64,000 nucleotides of DNA from Castor canadensis. Lineage: Eukaryota; Chordata; Mammalia; Rodentia; Castoridae. The DNA lies in NCBI RefSeq assembly GCF_047511655.1, contig NC_133386.1, positions 179,697,146-179,761,145 on the forward strand, in the 5' to 3' direction. Shown here piece by piece: positions 11,631 to 22,823 of the stretch (positions are counted from its first letter, which is position 1; every line of letters begins with the position of its first letter). Made by a program: the position numbers and the translations under genes. Under the pieces are notes generated by a model. It was not told the DNA's origin and ran no database searches. It saw nothing but the letters and a program-made list of their open reading frames with translations.

Positions 11631-14250
11631 CTTTACAGACTCCCAGGGCCTCTCAGAGCAAGGGTCTACTCTCAGGCTGGGAAAGTGCAGCCCTATCCTA
11701 CTATCACAGTTGCACACTCCCCACCTCTATCAACAGCATCTACACACATCCCACGGTCCTTAGGACACCCCCAAGGTTGCAGTCCCATCTGTCAGCCCCA
11801 TGACCTGATTTCAGTAGCCTTATCTGACCCTAAACCAGACCTCCAGAAGGTTCTGGGAGCAAGGGAGTGAGCACCAGGGGAAGGTCCTCATCAGACCCTG
11901 AAGTGAGGTGTCCAGCCTCCCATCCCTCCACACCAAGGCCTCTGTCAATGGCTCTGAAGAATGGGCCAGCAGAGACCCTGATGTCTTCTCTAGACAGAGG
12001 TCCCCCTGCTGCCCTTCCTAGGGAGGCAGACAGCTCTGAGAACAGCACAGACCCCTCCATTCCCACCTCCCTTTCTTAGGACACCTTTTCCCAGACTCAG
12101 CCTTGAGGCCCAGGGAGAGGTGGCACTTGGTTGCTAGGGCAACGGCTCCATTGTTGAGCTGCATGAGTTTAGCTCCAGGCCCCCTCCATTCCTGGACCCT
12201 ACTCTCCCTACCATTCCTAAGCCAAGGGAGCTTGGCTGGGCCCCATTCTACTCCTCAGGGTCTCTTTGTCACCTCAAGATGCAGAGGAGGGGGAGACAGG
12301 CTGGCTGGTCACCATGCCAACATCACACTGCCCACATCCCTGAGGGGGAGGGGAAAAGGGAGGGAGCAGTGGGACAGTCTACAGTCTAGGGAGCAGTTGG
12401 TGAGTCCCTCGGCATCTGTCCAAGGGCCCCTTTCTGCTGGCCCAGCCACAAGCCTTACACAAAGCTTGGGGCTTAGTATAACTCTTGAATTTTCAGTAGC
12501 AGGCAGGTCCCTACCAGCTTTGCTCCTGAGCGCACTTCCTCTGACTCTCATTCGACAGCATTCACTGAGGGAACTTGGAACCATCCTGCAAGTCAAACAC
12601 TATAAAGCCATGTTACACCTCAGCAAACTCTTGCGAAGGCAAATGGTCCAAGGTGCCCCAGGTAGCGAGTGTCAGGCAGGATTCACTCTCAGGTCTGCCT
12701 GGCTCCCACATCTCTGCATTAAAATGGAGAAAAGATCACATTCTGCCTGCCATTGATGGCGTCTTCACTACTGCTGTGCACAATAAGTAGATTGGTTATT
12801 GACTAAAAATAAAGCCATTTCAAGGAAGTTAAGGACAGGGCATCTTGCACGTTGCAGCTGCTTGGTAACTCTTACAGGGAACGAGCAAATAAATGTTCAG
12901 GGTAACTCCTCAACAACCTGGAAGGCAGTCACTCACTCACTTATTCATTCATTCATTCATGCCCTCAGTAAATAAACACCACAGATTTGGTGCCAGACAC
13001 TACACAATAGTAGTGAGAACCAGACAGGTACGTGCTTCCTGTCTGATGAGAGGCAGACAAGTGAACTGCCCATTCTATGCAGAGTGCTGACAGCAGGTGT
13101 TAGGAACCATCCCCTAACACTGTATCTGTGACTCGAGGTCAGTTGCCTCTCAGGCAGACCACGATGGCTCTTCTCATGTTTTGAATCACAGTCACAGATT
13201 ACGTGAGTTCAACCGACCACGAATCTTCTAGTTCAGTTTCTGTGTACTTTGGGTGCTTTCATGTCCCACCATCACTATCTTTGCCACACCTATGTACCAC
13301 CTTCTATTATTTAACTAATATTTGTTACACTGATGCACTTACTAAGGTCTTAAAAAGTGTGAGATGGACACTTTACGTCATTATCGTGTATTTTAAATCA
13401 TAAAATACACACATTGTTGTGAAATTCTAAGGGGATAACATCATAGCTTGGTCCCTGATTCTACGACTCACTGTGTTTATTGAAATGGGAAATTAGCAGC
13501 TACTACTGAGGTGCTGGACCCATATGCCACCATCCTGGCTCTTTTTTTGACTTAAAAGGCTTGGATGAGAATTAAGAAGGCAGGAACTGTCCTTGGTGGG
13601 CCATTTAATGGCCATTTGGGTATGGGCTGGCATGCCAGAGCCTCTGAACTCCATCTTGGAGGCACTCAGTGATGTGAATGCTCTGAGAAAACACTGGTAA
13701 GTCCTGGCCCTTCCCTGCACAAGTTATCATGTTCCCATAGAGGACAGTCTGGGGCCCTCAGATGACCTCTCTGCACAGTCCTCTCTGTGGTCCTCTATCA
13801 CTTCCATTGATCCTTATTTAATAATGACAATTCTGTTGTGGACTCCACTCTCAGATTCCCTCTGCCACCTCCACATCAGCGCTGTTTGGTCCCTTCCTCC
13901 TGTGCCTCCACGCAGTCAGCCAGTCTCCCTCCAGAGGGGCGCTGCAAGGACAGAGGTTTCCCAGCCTTGTTTTGTGCGGTGCTCAGCAGGGCCTCAGTCA
14001 CTACAGTGACTCACTGGCTGTCTCCTGGATTCTGTTGTTGGTTGGCTTTTGACATTTTCCCTTCTAAGCACATTAGAAGAGGAAAAATAAGCAGGAGATA
14101 GCATTCTGCTCAGAGGAAGTAAGATCTGTGTCTCCAAATCCTGCCCCCTCCCCACCACACACACCTGTTGTTTGTGCCTGAGACGCCAACATTAATGCTT
14201 CACTTCTTTGTATTGAGGTATTCTTCCAGCTAAAATAAAAAGAAATTTAA
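11631..14250. other. No gene recognised; short (CATT)n-containing L2-like patch
   Basis: A 217-codon plus frame at 12,103-12,756 has no recognisable domain, low-complexity composition and overlapping frames on the other strand. It is not called a gene. Around 12,940-13,090 a short (ATTC)n and 'gtgccagacactac' suggest an old L2 or MIR-like fragment. Confidence 0.45.
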
Positions 14251-14261
14251 GAAAGGAATTT

Positions 14262-14645
14262 GCTTATCATACATTCTGATTCCATTTATATGAAATGTTC
14301 AAACCAAGTGAACATGTAGAGACAGAAAGTAAATTAGTGGAATCCTAGGGTTCAACAATGAGAATTAGGGGTGATGACTGAGGATATTGGAGGGTTTTTG
14401 TTTGTTTTTTGTTTACAGTATTGAGAACTGAATCCAGGGCCCCACCCATGCCCAGCAAGTGCTTTACTGCTAAGCTACACCACTAGTCCTTGTTTTGTTT
14501 TTGAGATGATGGAAAATGTTCTATAATTGATTATAGTGATGGTTGCACAATTATGTGAATATACTCAAAGCCACTGAATTGTACAATCTAAATGGGTGAA
14601 TTGTATGGTATATGAATTGTATCTTGATGAAACTGTTACCAAAAG
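14262..14645 (+). mobile_element. L1 3' UTR fragment, split by a SINE
   Basis: 'gattccatttatatgaaatg', 'gtagagacagaaagtaaatt' and 'gtgatgactgaggatattgg' lead into the SINE. 'gatggaaaatgttctataat', 'gccactgaattgtacaatc' and 'ggtgaattgtatggtatatg' follow it. These are the usual phrases of L1 3' UTRs near the polyadenylation end. It is non-coding. Confidence 0.75.
14394..14505 (-). repeat. ID-type SINE, antisense, nested in L1
   Basis: A T-rich lead (reverse A-tail) is followed by 'ctgaatccagggccccac', 'agcaagtgctttactgct' and 'aagctacaccactagtcc', the reverse of the ID unit. L1 3' UTR sequence flanks both sides. Confidence 0.8.
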
Positions 14646-14827
14646 ATGAGGGTGGGGAGGAGAAAAGAAAGGAAAGGAGAGCACAGCCCTCCTTAACACT
14701 GTGATAGGAAAAACCACGGTCAGTGGTCAGTGCCTCTCCTTCCCGGGCCTTTATTACTACAATCAGACCTGCCCCTTCATCAGCCTCTCTTCTCTGCCTT
14801 CACTGAGACCTTACTTTAATAATAGTC

Positions 14828-14905
14828 AACACTAGCATTTACTGAGTGCTGACTATGTGTTTTGCAAGTCTATTCCATTTAATTCCTTAGTGAGGCCAGT
14901 CCTTC
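14828..14905 (-). repeat. MIR fragment, antisense
   Basis: 'gcatttactgagtgctgact' then 'atgtgttttgcaagtc' and 'ttaattccttagtgagg' match the reverse of a MIR 3' part. It is short and diverged. Confidence 0.55.
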
Positions 14906-15783
14906 ACAAAGCTGACAGAGGTCTACCCTTTGCCCCAGTGCAGAGATGAGAAGAACTGGGTTATTTCTTGACTTCCTGTGATATTCCCAGGCCCTTTTTC
15001 CAGCATGTTGTCTTTATAAAACCAGGTCATCCACATAGCACCACTGCCCACTCTTTATTCTTTGGTGTAATCTATCAGCCCACAGGATCCCCTCCAATCC
15101 CACCTTCCTCCAGTCTGTGCCACCTGGCTGACGTACTGGGTCCATGCCATGAGGAATACAGACTGTGGAGTGGGCTGGCAGATTTTCCTTCACGAGAGTG
15201 TAAAGTAATAACAAGCTTAGGGCCTTGGATTCATAGCTCAAGATACAATCAGAGAACCTATAGAACAAACATCCAATAACTGTCCTAAAAGAACATCCTA
15301 TGGTTGCACTAATATAACATCTTATTTCTTCTGCTAGTGAGTTCATGTAGCCAGAAATCAAGTATAGACTTCTATCCTAGACTTGTTGACTTACAAATAG
15401 ATTGAATTCACAGCCTCGCCAATTTTCTTGCACAAAAGTTAGACCAATGGTTAGGAAAGACCACAGTCTCCCAAATTAGAATGTTAATATTTAGGATAAC
15501 TCAGTTAAATATGAAAACCCTGGACCCCCATAACTCCCAACAAGTTTCTCTTACCAGGAGAAACAAACTCTTCTACCCTACCTAATACAATGGATTCTGC
15601 CTTGCTTTAAGACTCTGTGGCTGTTCTCTGCCCCAACACCTCACGTGTTCTCTAGATCCACAGCTTAAAATACAATCTCCATGTCCAGGCAGCTGATTGT
15701 AAAATTGCACCTATGAGATCCTTACATACCAAAACGTGTAACTTTATATATCAATGAAAACCTGGAGAATTGCCAGGAAAAGG
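14906..15783. other. No feature recognised
   Basis: Opposite-strand overlapping frames near 14.97-15.36 kb show no domain. No CpG island or repeat was named. Confidence 0.4.
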
Positions 15784-15892
15784 AGACGGAGGAAGGGGCA
15801 GGAGAGGTGAGGGGAGAGGAGGGGAAGGGAAGGGGAAGGGAGGGGAGGGGAGGGGAGGGGAGGGCACAGGAGGGGAGGAAGGGGAAGGGAAG
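15784..15892 (+). repeat. Purine-rich (GGGGA)n tract
   Basis: Runs of GGGGA and GGGGAA are repeated many times with few interruptions. At least eight runs of four Gs fall within about 60 bases, so the plus strand could fold into G-quadruplexes and the duplex could form a triplex. The frames translated here are simple-sequence artefacts. Confidence 0.93.
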
Positions 15893-17284
15893 CAGCCACC
15901 TTTGAAAGTACTACAGTTGCAGGACAGTATGTGTGCTGGTGATAATGATGGAAGATATGCCATTGAAATTGTTCCTGGGTTTAATGAGGATAATGATATC
16001 CTAGCATTGGCCATATAATAACATTTGGTGACCACAAATAAAGTGGACACAGAAGGCAGCAGAGGCAAAGTGATCATCAGAATTGACTGACACATGGGAT
16101 CTTTGGTAGTAGCTGATGGGTGAGGAATACTAAGGATTAAAATATATGGGGCATTGCATTATTGATTTATTAAAAAAAAAAACTCTAAAGATCTGACACT
16201 TAGTCTGAGGACATCAGAGAGTCATACGTTTTCCCTAAATTCCCAGACCTAAGTCAGGTGAAGGTGAAAGTTTACATTGTAAATCTTCCTCTCAATTTTC
16301 CCCCTAGGGATTTGTGGTCATTTAGTGTAGTGACTGTGCACTGAGAAAAGGGAAGTATCAGACTTTTCAGGGCTTATTACTGGTCCTGGGCTAACACAAA
16401 TCCTTGGTCATGGGTTGACTGGGAAACAACAGGAGTCTGGAAATAAATAGAATTTGGGAACAAACCATTTCATAGTGGGTCAAATAGATTTGTATCCATC
16501 CCGTGGTTATTCCTCCAGGTCCTGAATGTCCAGTTAGTAGGTAGAATCTCCATACTGGCTTCCTAACCTATAGACTATGGGCTGCCATAACAGGAAGGAC
16601 CAAGTGAAATATCCTAGTGAAGCCTCTCCTTAATAAAGTAGTAAATCAAACCAATGCCATGGTTTTAAGAGGACCAGTGCTACCACAAAAGATTTGGAAA
16701 ATGCAAGACTGGTGACCCAGTGGTGAACTGGAATCATCTGGGACAGGCTCTTGAGAACTGTCTTTGTTACAGTGTATTCCTGGGGTTATTATCGCGAGAT
16801 CTTTCACATGACCTCACAGCTCTTTAGTAAGGTCACATTACCAGTATGAAATTGGCCATCATGGAGTTACACTAAGGAAATTGACAAACACTACAAATCA
16901 GGGCTTTTTTTTTTTTCAGTTTTTTCTTTTCTGAGAGCCAGCTTACCAGCGAATGACTGGCAACCCTGTCACATTTCATTTAACTTACTGTTTGGCTTGT
17001 GCAGCTGTTGGAGACTTGGAGAATGATGGCAGAATATGTAAAAGGAATCAGATTATGATTTCATTTGTAGCTGCTCTTCCAGATCTGGTCTCTTTACTGT
17101 ACCATATCTACACAGCCTCTGACACCTACTCTGGACAGGTAGATGGGTGGACGGATGAAGGCAGGGAGGGTTGTCTGTATGAAAGGAGAGTTATGTTAGG
17201 TAAGAGCCTGTTGCATTGCTGTTGTTGCCTTATTAGAATTTAAGTAGGGGAATAAAGGTGGGCATTCTGCACCTGAGTAGTGCA
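15893..17284. other. No feature recognised
   Basis: The DNA is AT-rich with short homopolymers near 16,170 and 16,907. No gene or named transposon could be supported. Confidence 0.4.
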
Positions 17285-17346
17285 GAGTAAACTCAGGGCT
17301 TCACACTTGCTAGAAGGTGCTCTACCGCTTGAGCCATTTCACCAGC
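17285..17346 (-). repeat. ID-type SINE fragment, antisense
   Basis: 'actcagggcttcacacttgc', 'tagaaggtgctctaccgc' and 'ttgagccatttcaccagc' are the reverse of the ID unit. The 5' and 3' ends are trimmed. Confidence 0.75.
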
Positions 17347-17669
17347 TATACTGCAGATATGTTGAAAAACTAAAAATTGCTCAGACTTTCGACTGTGACT
17401 TAGGTTTTGCCAATGAGAAACACTTGGTGAGACTTGAACTTGAAACCTTGGCTTCATATCCAAAAGTTGCAGCCACAGATTCCTGATTCCCACATCACAG
17501 CTAGAGGGCACATTCCTAGATTCAGCAGTTGCTTGCATGACTTCCAGTCTCCTCAAGTTTCTTCTTACTGTGGCATGGGTGTGAGAGACTCCTTTGGGAG
17601 GATGAGATTCCCTGGATTCGTCATTCCTGCAGTCTCAGAGCTTGGCCTTCCAGCCTTTCCAATTCCCTT

Positions 17670-17832
17670 CCTTCCTTCCTTCCTTCCTTCCTTCCCTCCC
17701 TCTCTCCCTCCTTCCCTCCCTCCCTCCTTCCTTCCCTCCTTCCTTCCTTCCTTCCTTCCTTCCCTCCCTCCCTCCTTCCTTCCTTCCTTCCTCCCTCCTT
17801 CTTCCCTCCCTCCCCCCTTTCTTCCTTCCTTG
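17670..17832 (+). repeat. (TTCC)n/(TCCC)n pyrimidine tract
   Basis: About 160 bases consist almost wholly of TTCC and TCCC units with no purine apart from the borders. It abuts the T-rich (reverse-tail) end of the antisense SINE at 17.83 kb. The Pro/Ser-rich and Glu/Gly/Lys-rich frames here are artefacts. Confidence 0.95.
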
Positions 17833-18140
17833 TTCTGGGGTTTGAGCATCACTTTTGCTCCACAGGCACTCTACCATTCCAGCCACACCTCCAGCCCTTT
17901 TGCTTTAGTTATTTTTCAAATAGGGTCTTGAATTTTTGCCCAGGCCAGCCTCGACCATGATCCTGCTATTTATGCCTTCCAGGTAGCTGGGGTGACAGGT
18001 GTGTGCCACCACACCTGACTTATTAGTTAAGATGGGATTTCACTAATTTTTTAGCCAGATTGATCTCAAACCACCATCTTCCCAATCCCCATCCTCCTAG
18101 TATCTGGGATTACACACCTGAGCCTTTGTGCCTGGCCCCC
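17833..18140 (-). repeat. Composite SINE (ID plus B1-like arms), antisense
   Basis: The reverse ID arm ('ctggggtttgagcatcac', 'gcactctaccattccagcc') is followed by reverse B1-like text ('atagggtcttgaatttttgc', 'caggccagcctcgaccatg', 'gtgtgtgccaccacacctga', 'tctgggattacacacctg'). It is longer than the usual dimer, so it may contain an extra B1-like segment. Confidence 0.82.
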
Positions 18141-18169
18141 TTCCAATGATTTTGTGAGCACCCAATTCG

Positions 18170-18495
18170 CTATTTTAAATGCTTTCTGCTTAGAGCAGCT
18201 ATAATGGATTTTGTTGTCTACAACTGAACTTTAACTAATATGCCTCCATTTTAAGTTTTATTTTCCCTCCTCAATTTTTGACTCTACTGAACAATCACCT
18301 CTCATCTTACGCCCCAGAGATACACTCACTTCTTACATTTTAGGGGGACTATACACAATATTACTTGGAAAATTCTCAGCTTCCACCTACAACCACTATC
18401 ATCTCCACCATAACTTTCTTAGAAAGCTAATGTCCATCTCTGCTCTCGAGTCCATCCTTTTCCATGACCACAAACCTTCCCACTTCCCTCTGTTC
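18170..18495 (-). repeat. Possible old LINE-derived sequence
   Basis: The pyrimidine-rich text resembles diverged L2 sequence and lies in front of the clearer L2 block beyond 18.9 kb. The assignment is weak. Confidence 0.3.
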
Positions 18496-18496
18496 T

Positions 18497-18582
18497 TTTT
18501 TTATTATTTTGGCAGTTCTGAGGTTTGAACTTAGGCCTCACGCATTCCAAGCAGTCACTTCTGAGCCACACCCCAGCCTTCT
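18497..18582 (-). repeat. ID-type SINE, antisense
   Basis: 'ctgaggtttgaacttaggc', 'ctcacgcattccaagcag' and 'ctgagccacaccccagcc' match the reverse of the ID unit, preceded by a T-rich reverse tail. Confidence 0.8.
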
Positions 18583-18587
18583 CTGTG

Positions 18588-18745
18588 TATTTTATTTTAT
18601 TTTTTTATTATGTTTTTTCTTTCCTTTTTTTTTTTTTCATTTTTCTTTTATTATTCATATGTGCATACAAGGCTTGGTTCATTTCTCCCCCCTGCCCCTA
18701 CCCCCTCCCTTACCACCCACTCTGCCCCCTCCCTCTCCCCGCCTT
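18588..18745 (-). mobile_element. Probable young L1 3' end, antisense
   Basis: A T-rich lead is followed by 'attcatatgtgcatacaagg', 'cttggttcatttctcccccc' and C-rich text. I remember this as the reverse of a lineage-specific L1 3' UTR in beaver-like rodents. The family is from memory, and an A-tail-anchored retrotransposon is the safe reading. Confidence 0.45.
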
Positions 18746-19590
18746 CTCTGTGTATTTTAGACCTCTCCCTCTTGTTACTGTTTACTCATTAGCGAGAACA
18801 CCACCAAGCCTTCCTCATGAAAAACAAAACAAAACTCCACAGTCAGATCTCTAAAAGAAGCATTCACACGTTCCCCGCTTCCATGCACGCCTTTCTCCAT
18901 GTCATTTAGCCTTTGTTGTTCTTACTCCACTGAAATTGACTTCACTGATAAAGTAGTGACCACTCATGGCCAAATCCAAAGAATCCTTTTCATCTCTTTT
19001 CTTACCTGATCTTTCAGGGACACTTGACATCAACTCTCTCTTCTGTGACTATCATGAGAACACACTCCCAGGCTTTTCTCTGGGATCATCTGCTTGGTCT
19101 TTCGCTGCCTCCTTTGTTCCTTATTCTACTCATACATGAATGCTCATTTCCTCAAGGCTTTGTCCCACTGTAATAGTTCACCCAAGTCCATGACATCAAC
19201 TACTCACATCTATCCAGGTGTACAGCTCTACCCCAGACCTCTTCCCTGATTTCCAAACTATATGGCCAGCGACTTTCTGTTCTTTCAATAACTTCTTCTC
19301 TATGTCCAATAACCGTGACATCTAGTTCTACCTGTACGTCCTGTACACATCATTTCAGTATGTCCAAAACAGAACTGATCTTTCCCCAACATGCACGCAC
19401 TCTTCTCCTTAAGTCCTATCCTGCGAATGACACCATTGTCAACTTGACACTCAAACAAGATACCCAAGAATCATATTAAGTTCCCTTCTCCCTTATCCCT
19501 TTTCAGCAAAATTATCACTAATAGACTTCACCTCTACCACAAATACTCTGTCATTGGTTCTCTCCTCTTCATTCCTCTGCCCTGATCCAG

Positions 19591-19623
19591 CTCTCTCCCT
19601 CTCCTTCTCCTTCTCTCTCTCTC

Positions 19624-19663
<40 letters not shown>
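19591..19663 (+). repeat. (CT)n microsatellite
   Basis: About seventy bases of CT repeats with a few CCCT interruptions lie inside the L2-like block. It is likely polymorphic. Confidence 0.95.
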
Positions 19664-19666
<3 letters not shown>

Positions 19667-19695
19667 TTGTGCCCACTCTCTTAAATCCCCTAAAT

Positions 19696-19785
19696 GAAGG
19701 CTGGTAGAGTGGCTTAAATGGTAGAGTGCCTGCCTAGGAAGCTTTGAAGCTCAGAGTTCAAACCTCAGGACCACAAAAAAATAAA
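19696..19785 (+). repeat. ID-type SINE with (GAA)n tail
   Basis: 'gaaggctggtagagtggctt', 'aaatggtagagtgcctgcct' and 'cagagttcaaacctcagg' follow the ID pattern. The A-tail passes into the GAA/GGAA tract that follows. Confidence 0.85.
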
Positions 19786-19856
19786 AAAAGAAAGAAAGAA
19801 AAAGAAGAAGAAGGAGGAGAAGAGGAAGAAGAAGGGGAAGGGGAAGAAAAATTGGA
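19786..19856 (+). repeat. (GAA)n/(GGAA)n purine tract at a SINE tail
   Basis: About seventy bases of GAA, GAAA and GGAGAA units directly follow the SINE A-tail. The minus-strand Ser/Pro-rich frame across it is an artefact. Confidence 0.93.
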
Positions 19857-20251
19857 ATAGTAGGAATGCCACACTCTGGTCCTAGATAGACACCCCTCAT
19901 ATCCTGGCTTTTCTAGTCTCATTTCCCACCATGGACCCTGAGGCTCTATATTAAACCACATGAGCACAAGTCACTCACTCCATGGTTTTCCCTCTGCATG
20001 GAATCCCCTTCCACTCCTTCACTTGTGCCACTTCCTTGTGAGACTCAGCTCATATCAGCCTCTCTAAGAAACTTTCTTCAATCCTTTAATTACCTTTTCT
20101 TTGTGCCACTACCATGCTTTATGTATACCGAACTTATGTCTCATTTTACATTAAGCTATCATACATTCGTAGCTCATAGAGGTAAATATCTCTCATAATA
20201 CTGGTTAACCTGCTTTATGTGTTTTTGCATGTGGGCCAAAACCACACTTCC

Positions 20252-20460
20252 ACAGTGCACCAGTGGCTCACATCTATAATCCTCCTTACTTGGGAGGCTG
20301 AGATAGGAAGGATCACAGTTTAAGGCCAGGCCAGGCAAATAGTTTGAGACCCATCTCCAAAATTACCAGAGGAAAATGGACTGGAGGTATGGCTCAAGCA
20401 GTACAGTACCTGCTTTGCAAGTGGAAAGACCTGGATTCAAACTCCAGTCCCATCAAAAGA
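20252..20460 (+). repeat. Dimeric SINE (B1-like plus ID)
   Basis: The left arm has 'accagtggctcacatctata', 'cttgggaggctgagatagg' and 'gccaggccaggcaaatagtt'. The right arm has 'ctggaggtatggctcaagc' and 'gattcaaactccagtccc'. The tail leads into a (GGAA)n tract. Confidence 0.88.
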
Positions 20461-20506
20461 AGAGGAAGGAAGGAAAGGAAGGAGGGAGGGAGGGAAGGAA
20501 GGAGGA
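20461..20506 (+). repeat. (GGAA)n tract at a SINE tail
   Basis: GGAA/GGGA units follow the A-tail of the upstream SINE without a gap. Confidence 0.92.
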
Positions 20507-20566
20507 CATTTCCCAGTGTGTGTGGTACAGAGTAGGCACTAAGTTTTGCTTGAATTTAATTTACTA

Positions 20567-21318
20567 GCTGTTGTGGGTTGAATTGCATTCCCTAGAAACA
20601 AATACGTTAGGGTTCTAACTCCCAGGACCTCAGTCAGTATGTGACCTCATTAGGAAATAGGGTCTTTTTTTTTCTAAGGTACTGAGGCTATGAACTCAGA
20701 ATCTTGAGTTTGCTAGGCTGAGTCTCTACAACTGAGCCACATGGCCAGCCCTTTTTTGCTTCAGTTATTTTTCAGGTAGGGTCTCACTGTTTTTGCCAAG
20801 GCCAACCTCAGACCGTGATCCTACTTCCTATAGTCTTTGAGTACCTGAGATGACAGAGATGTTCTACCATATCTGGCTTACTGAATGAGATGGGGGTCTC
20901 ACTAACTTTTTTCTTGGACTGGCTTCAAACCACATTCTTCCCAATCGCTACCTCCTGACTAGCTCCAATTACATGTGAGAGTCAACATGTGGCTTTAAGA
21001 TGAAGTCAAGTTAAAGTCAAGTCATTAGGGTGCTCCCTAGACCACTATGACGGCTGTACCTATGAAAAGGGGAAGTTGTATGCAGAAACAGACACACAGA
21101 GAGAAAATAATGAGTAACATACAGAGAAGACAGCCATCGATAAGCAATGGAGCAAGGTGTTCCACAGACCCTCCTGTGCAACCCTCAGAAGAAACCACAC
21201 TTCTGCCACCTTGATTTCAAACTTTCAGCTTCCAGAACTTCGAGAAACAAAGCTTTGTTGTTTAAGCCGGGAGTTTGTGGTACTCTGTTAAGGCAGCCCT
21301 GGCAAACTCATGCAGCAG
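20567..21318 (+). mobile_element. MLT1-like LTR, split by an antisense SINE
   Basis: The left part 'ttgtgggttgaattgcattc', 'cctcagtcagtatgtgacct' and 'cattaggaaatagggtc' is continued after the SINE by 'aagtcattagggtgctccc', 'gagaagacagccatcgataa', 'cagcttccagaacttcgaga' and 'tttgttgtttaagccggg'. The 3' end is 'ctgttaaggcagccctggc'. This is the classical MLT1 order. It has no internal retroviral sequence. Confidence 0.8.
20665..20995 (-). repeat. Composite SINE, antisense, nested in MLT1-like LTR
   Basis: A T-run (reverse A-tail) is followed by reverse ID text ('gagtttgctaggctgagtc', 'caactgagccacatggcc') and reverse B1-like text ('aggtagggtctcactgtttt', 'aaggccaacctcagaccgtg'). MLT1-like sequence lies on both sides, so this SINE is the younger insertion. 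Confidence 0.8.
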
Positions 21319-22098
21319 TGTTTCCTGTACTCACTAGTCACTTTTGTTATCTTTGACTCTCTAACCAGAAGCTGGGAACTCCTGTTTTCTTTCTGAAGTC
21401 TGTCAGCTTTGCTTTTCCAGCATATCTCTGTGTCTCTGTCTCTGTCTCCCCCTGCCCACAAGATCACACGTCACTTTCTCTCAAGAACCTCCCCTTTTCC
21501 TCCAGACCCCTCTACTTTACCATCAATTTCTTCCTTGTTGGTCAGAATTGGGTCCCAAGTAACAGCTCCCCTCATTGCTTTCTCATCTTTCTGAAAAAAT
21601 TATATAAAACTAAGAATTTAATCCATGGCAATGTTGTCGATGGACAAGATGCCCAATGGTTGTGCCTGTGAGTCCAGCTGGCATCTTCCCTCCAACCCTG
21701 ATTCCAATTTCCTGGACAAGGAAATCAACTCATCACTGTGGGCCAGGCCAGGGTTCAGGACCTGCCATAGCAATATCACTTGTTTTCCTTTCCATGCCAG
21801 CCAGGGCTTTTCATGCTACCACCAACTTTTAAGACATTAATCCATGCTACTCTCCTGTTCAAAACTCAGCACTTAAGAACAAATATCAACATAGAGTAGC
21901 CTCTCCTAGATTCCCTGGACAACTATAATGTGCCTTCCGCATCTTTAGGCATTCTTTTCCCTGTTTTCCATATTCTTTTTCCACCTCCTTTACTCTCTGC
22001 CTGCTAAGCTCATGTGACATTTCCAGAGAAATGGATGCTTTCAGGGAAACTTGTGGTTACCTTGCCAAGGATTTATCATGGTTTCTACCTATATATTT
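21319..22098. other. No feature recognised
   Basis: This stretch is mostly single-copy in appearance. Pyrimidine-rich patches around 21.42-21.53 kb may be old L2. There is no gene. Confidence 0.4.
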
Positions 22099-22099
22099 G

Positions 22100-22497
22100 T
22101 TAGGGTTTGGATATGAAGTGTTCCCCCAAACGGTTTGTGTATTGAAAGCTTGGTCCCCAGCTAGAGGCTCCAGTCGTTGAGATCATTGGTGGAGTCAATC
22201 ATTGACTTCATCAATGGTCTATTAGGAGGTGGGGCCTAGTTGGAGGAACTAGATCCCTGGGTGTGTTCTTGGGGGCTCTCTCTTGTCCCAGGCCTCTTCT
22301 ATGCCTGCATCCTGGCTTCAGTAAGGTGAGCAGCTTACCAAAGCTCCTCTCCACCGTAATGCTCTTCCTCACCACAGACCTGCAGCAATGGAGCCAAGTG
22401 ACCATGCATTGAACACTTTGGAACTATGAGCCAAAACAAATCCTTCCTCTGTAAACTGTTTCTCTCAGGTACTCCTAGCAATGGAAACTAACACAAT
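22100..22497 (+). mobile_element. MaLR-like solo LTR
   Basis: 'gttagggtttggatatgaag', 'tgttcccccaaacggtttg', 'gaaagcttggtccccagc' and 'taggaggtggggcctagt' form the 5' half. 'caatggagccaagtgacca', 'aactatgagccaaaacaaat' and 'atggaaactaacacaata' form the 3' half. It is the best-preserved of the three related copies (others at 5.97 and 7.83 kb). Confidence 0.65.
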
Positions 22498-22539
22498 ATT
22501 TATATTTGATTAACATTTATATCCCCCCACTAGAATGAA

Positions 22540-22660
22540 AACACCACGAGGGTTGAACATTTGTTTGTTTTGTCCCCCAGTGACTCCCCAGACTTTAACA
22601 TAGTGCATGGCATGGAGTAGATACTCAATATTTTCAAAATAAATGAATGAACTGAGTTTT
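22540..22660 (+). repeat. L2-like 3' end
   Basis: 'gcatggcatggagtagatac' then 'tcaatattttcaaaataaat' and 'gaatgaactg' resemble an L2 3' terminus. It is diverged. Confidence 0.5.
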
Positions 22661-22823
22661 ACTCTTTGGCCCATCACAATGAGACCAATTTATTTCGATG
22701 AAGGGAATTCTTACCACCATAGAATTCGTGACAGACATCTCACCAACGAAGTCTTCTTGATGACTTTGCACTCATATTAACCTCGTGTTACAATTACAAC
22801 TTTATATGGTTTATTAGATTATT

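Larger units (their letters stand above)
18890..20225 (-). repeat. Long L2-like block, split by an ID SINE
   Basis: The phrases 'cagtatgtccaaaacagaac', 'tgatctttccccaacatgc', 'gaatgacaccattgtcaac' and 'caagaatcatattaagttcc' match L2 ORF2-proximal antisense text. 'ccctctgcatggaatcccc' and 'ctcatatcagcctctctaag' match its 3' end. An ID SINE and a (GAA)n tract at 19.70-19.86 kb interrupt it. All frames are broken. Confidence 0.6.

Noticed and set aside
12103-12756. 217-codon plus frame
   Set aside because: No domain, overlapping frames on both strands, no CpG island or splice context, and composition like random GC-moderate DNA.
17434-17931. 165-codon frame over the TTCC tract
   Set aside because: The middle is only Pro/Ser/Leu/Phe from a tetranucleotide repeat. 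The ends lie in unrelated DNA and an antisense SINE.
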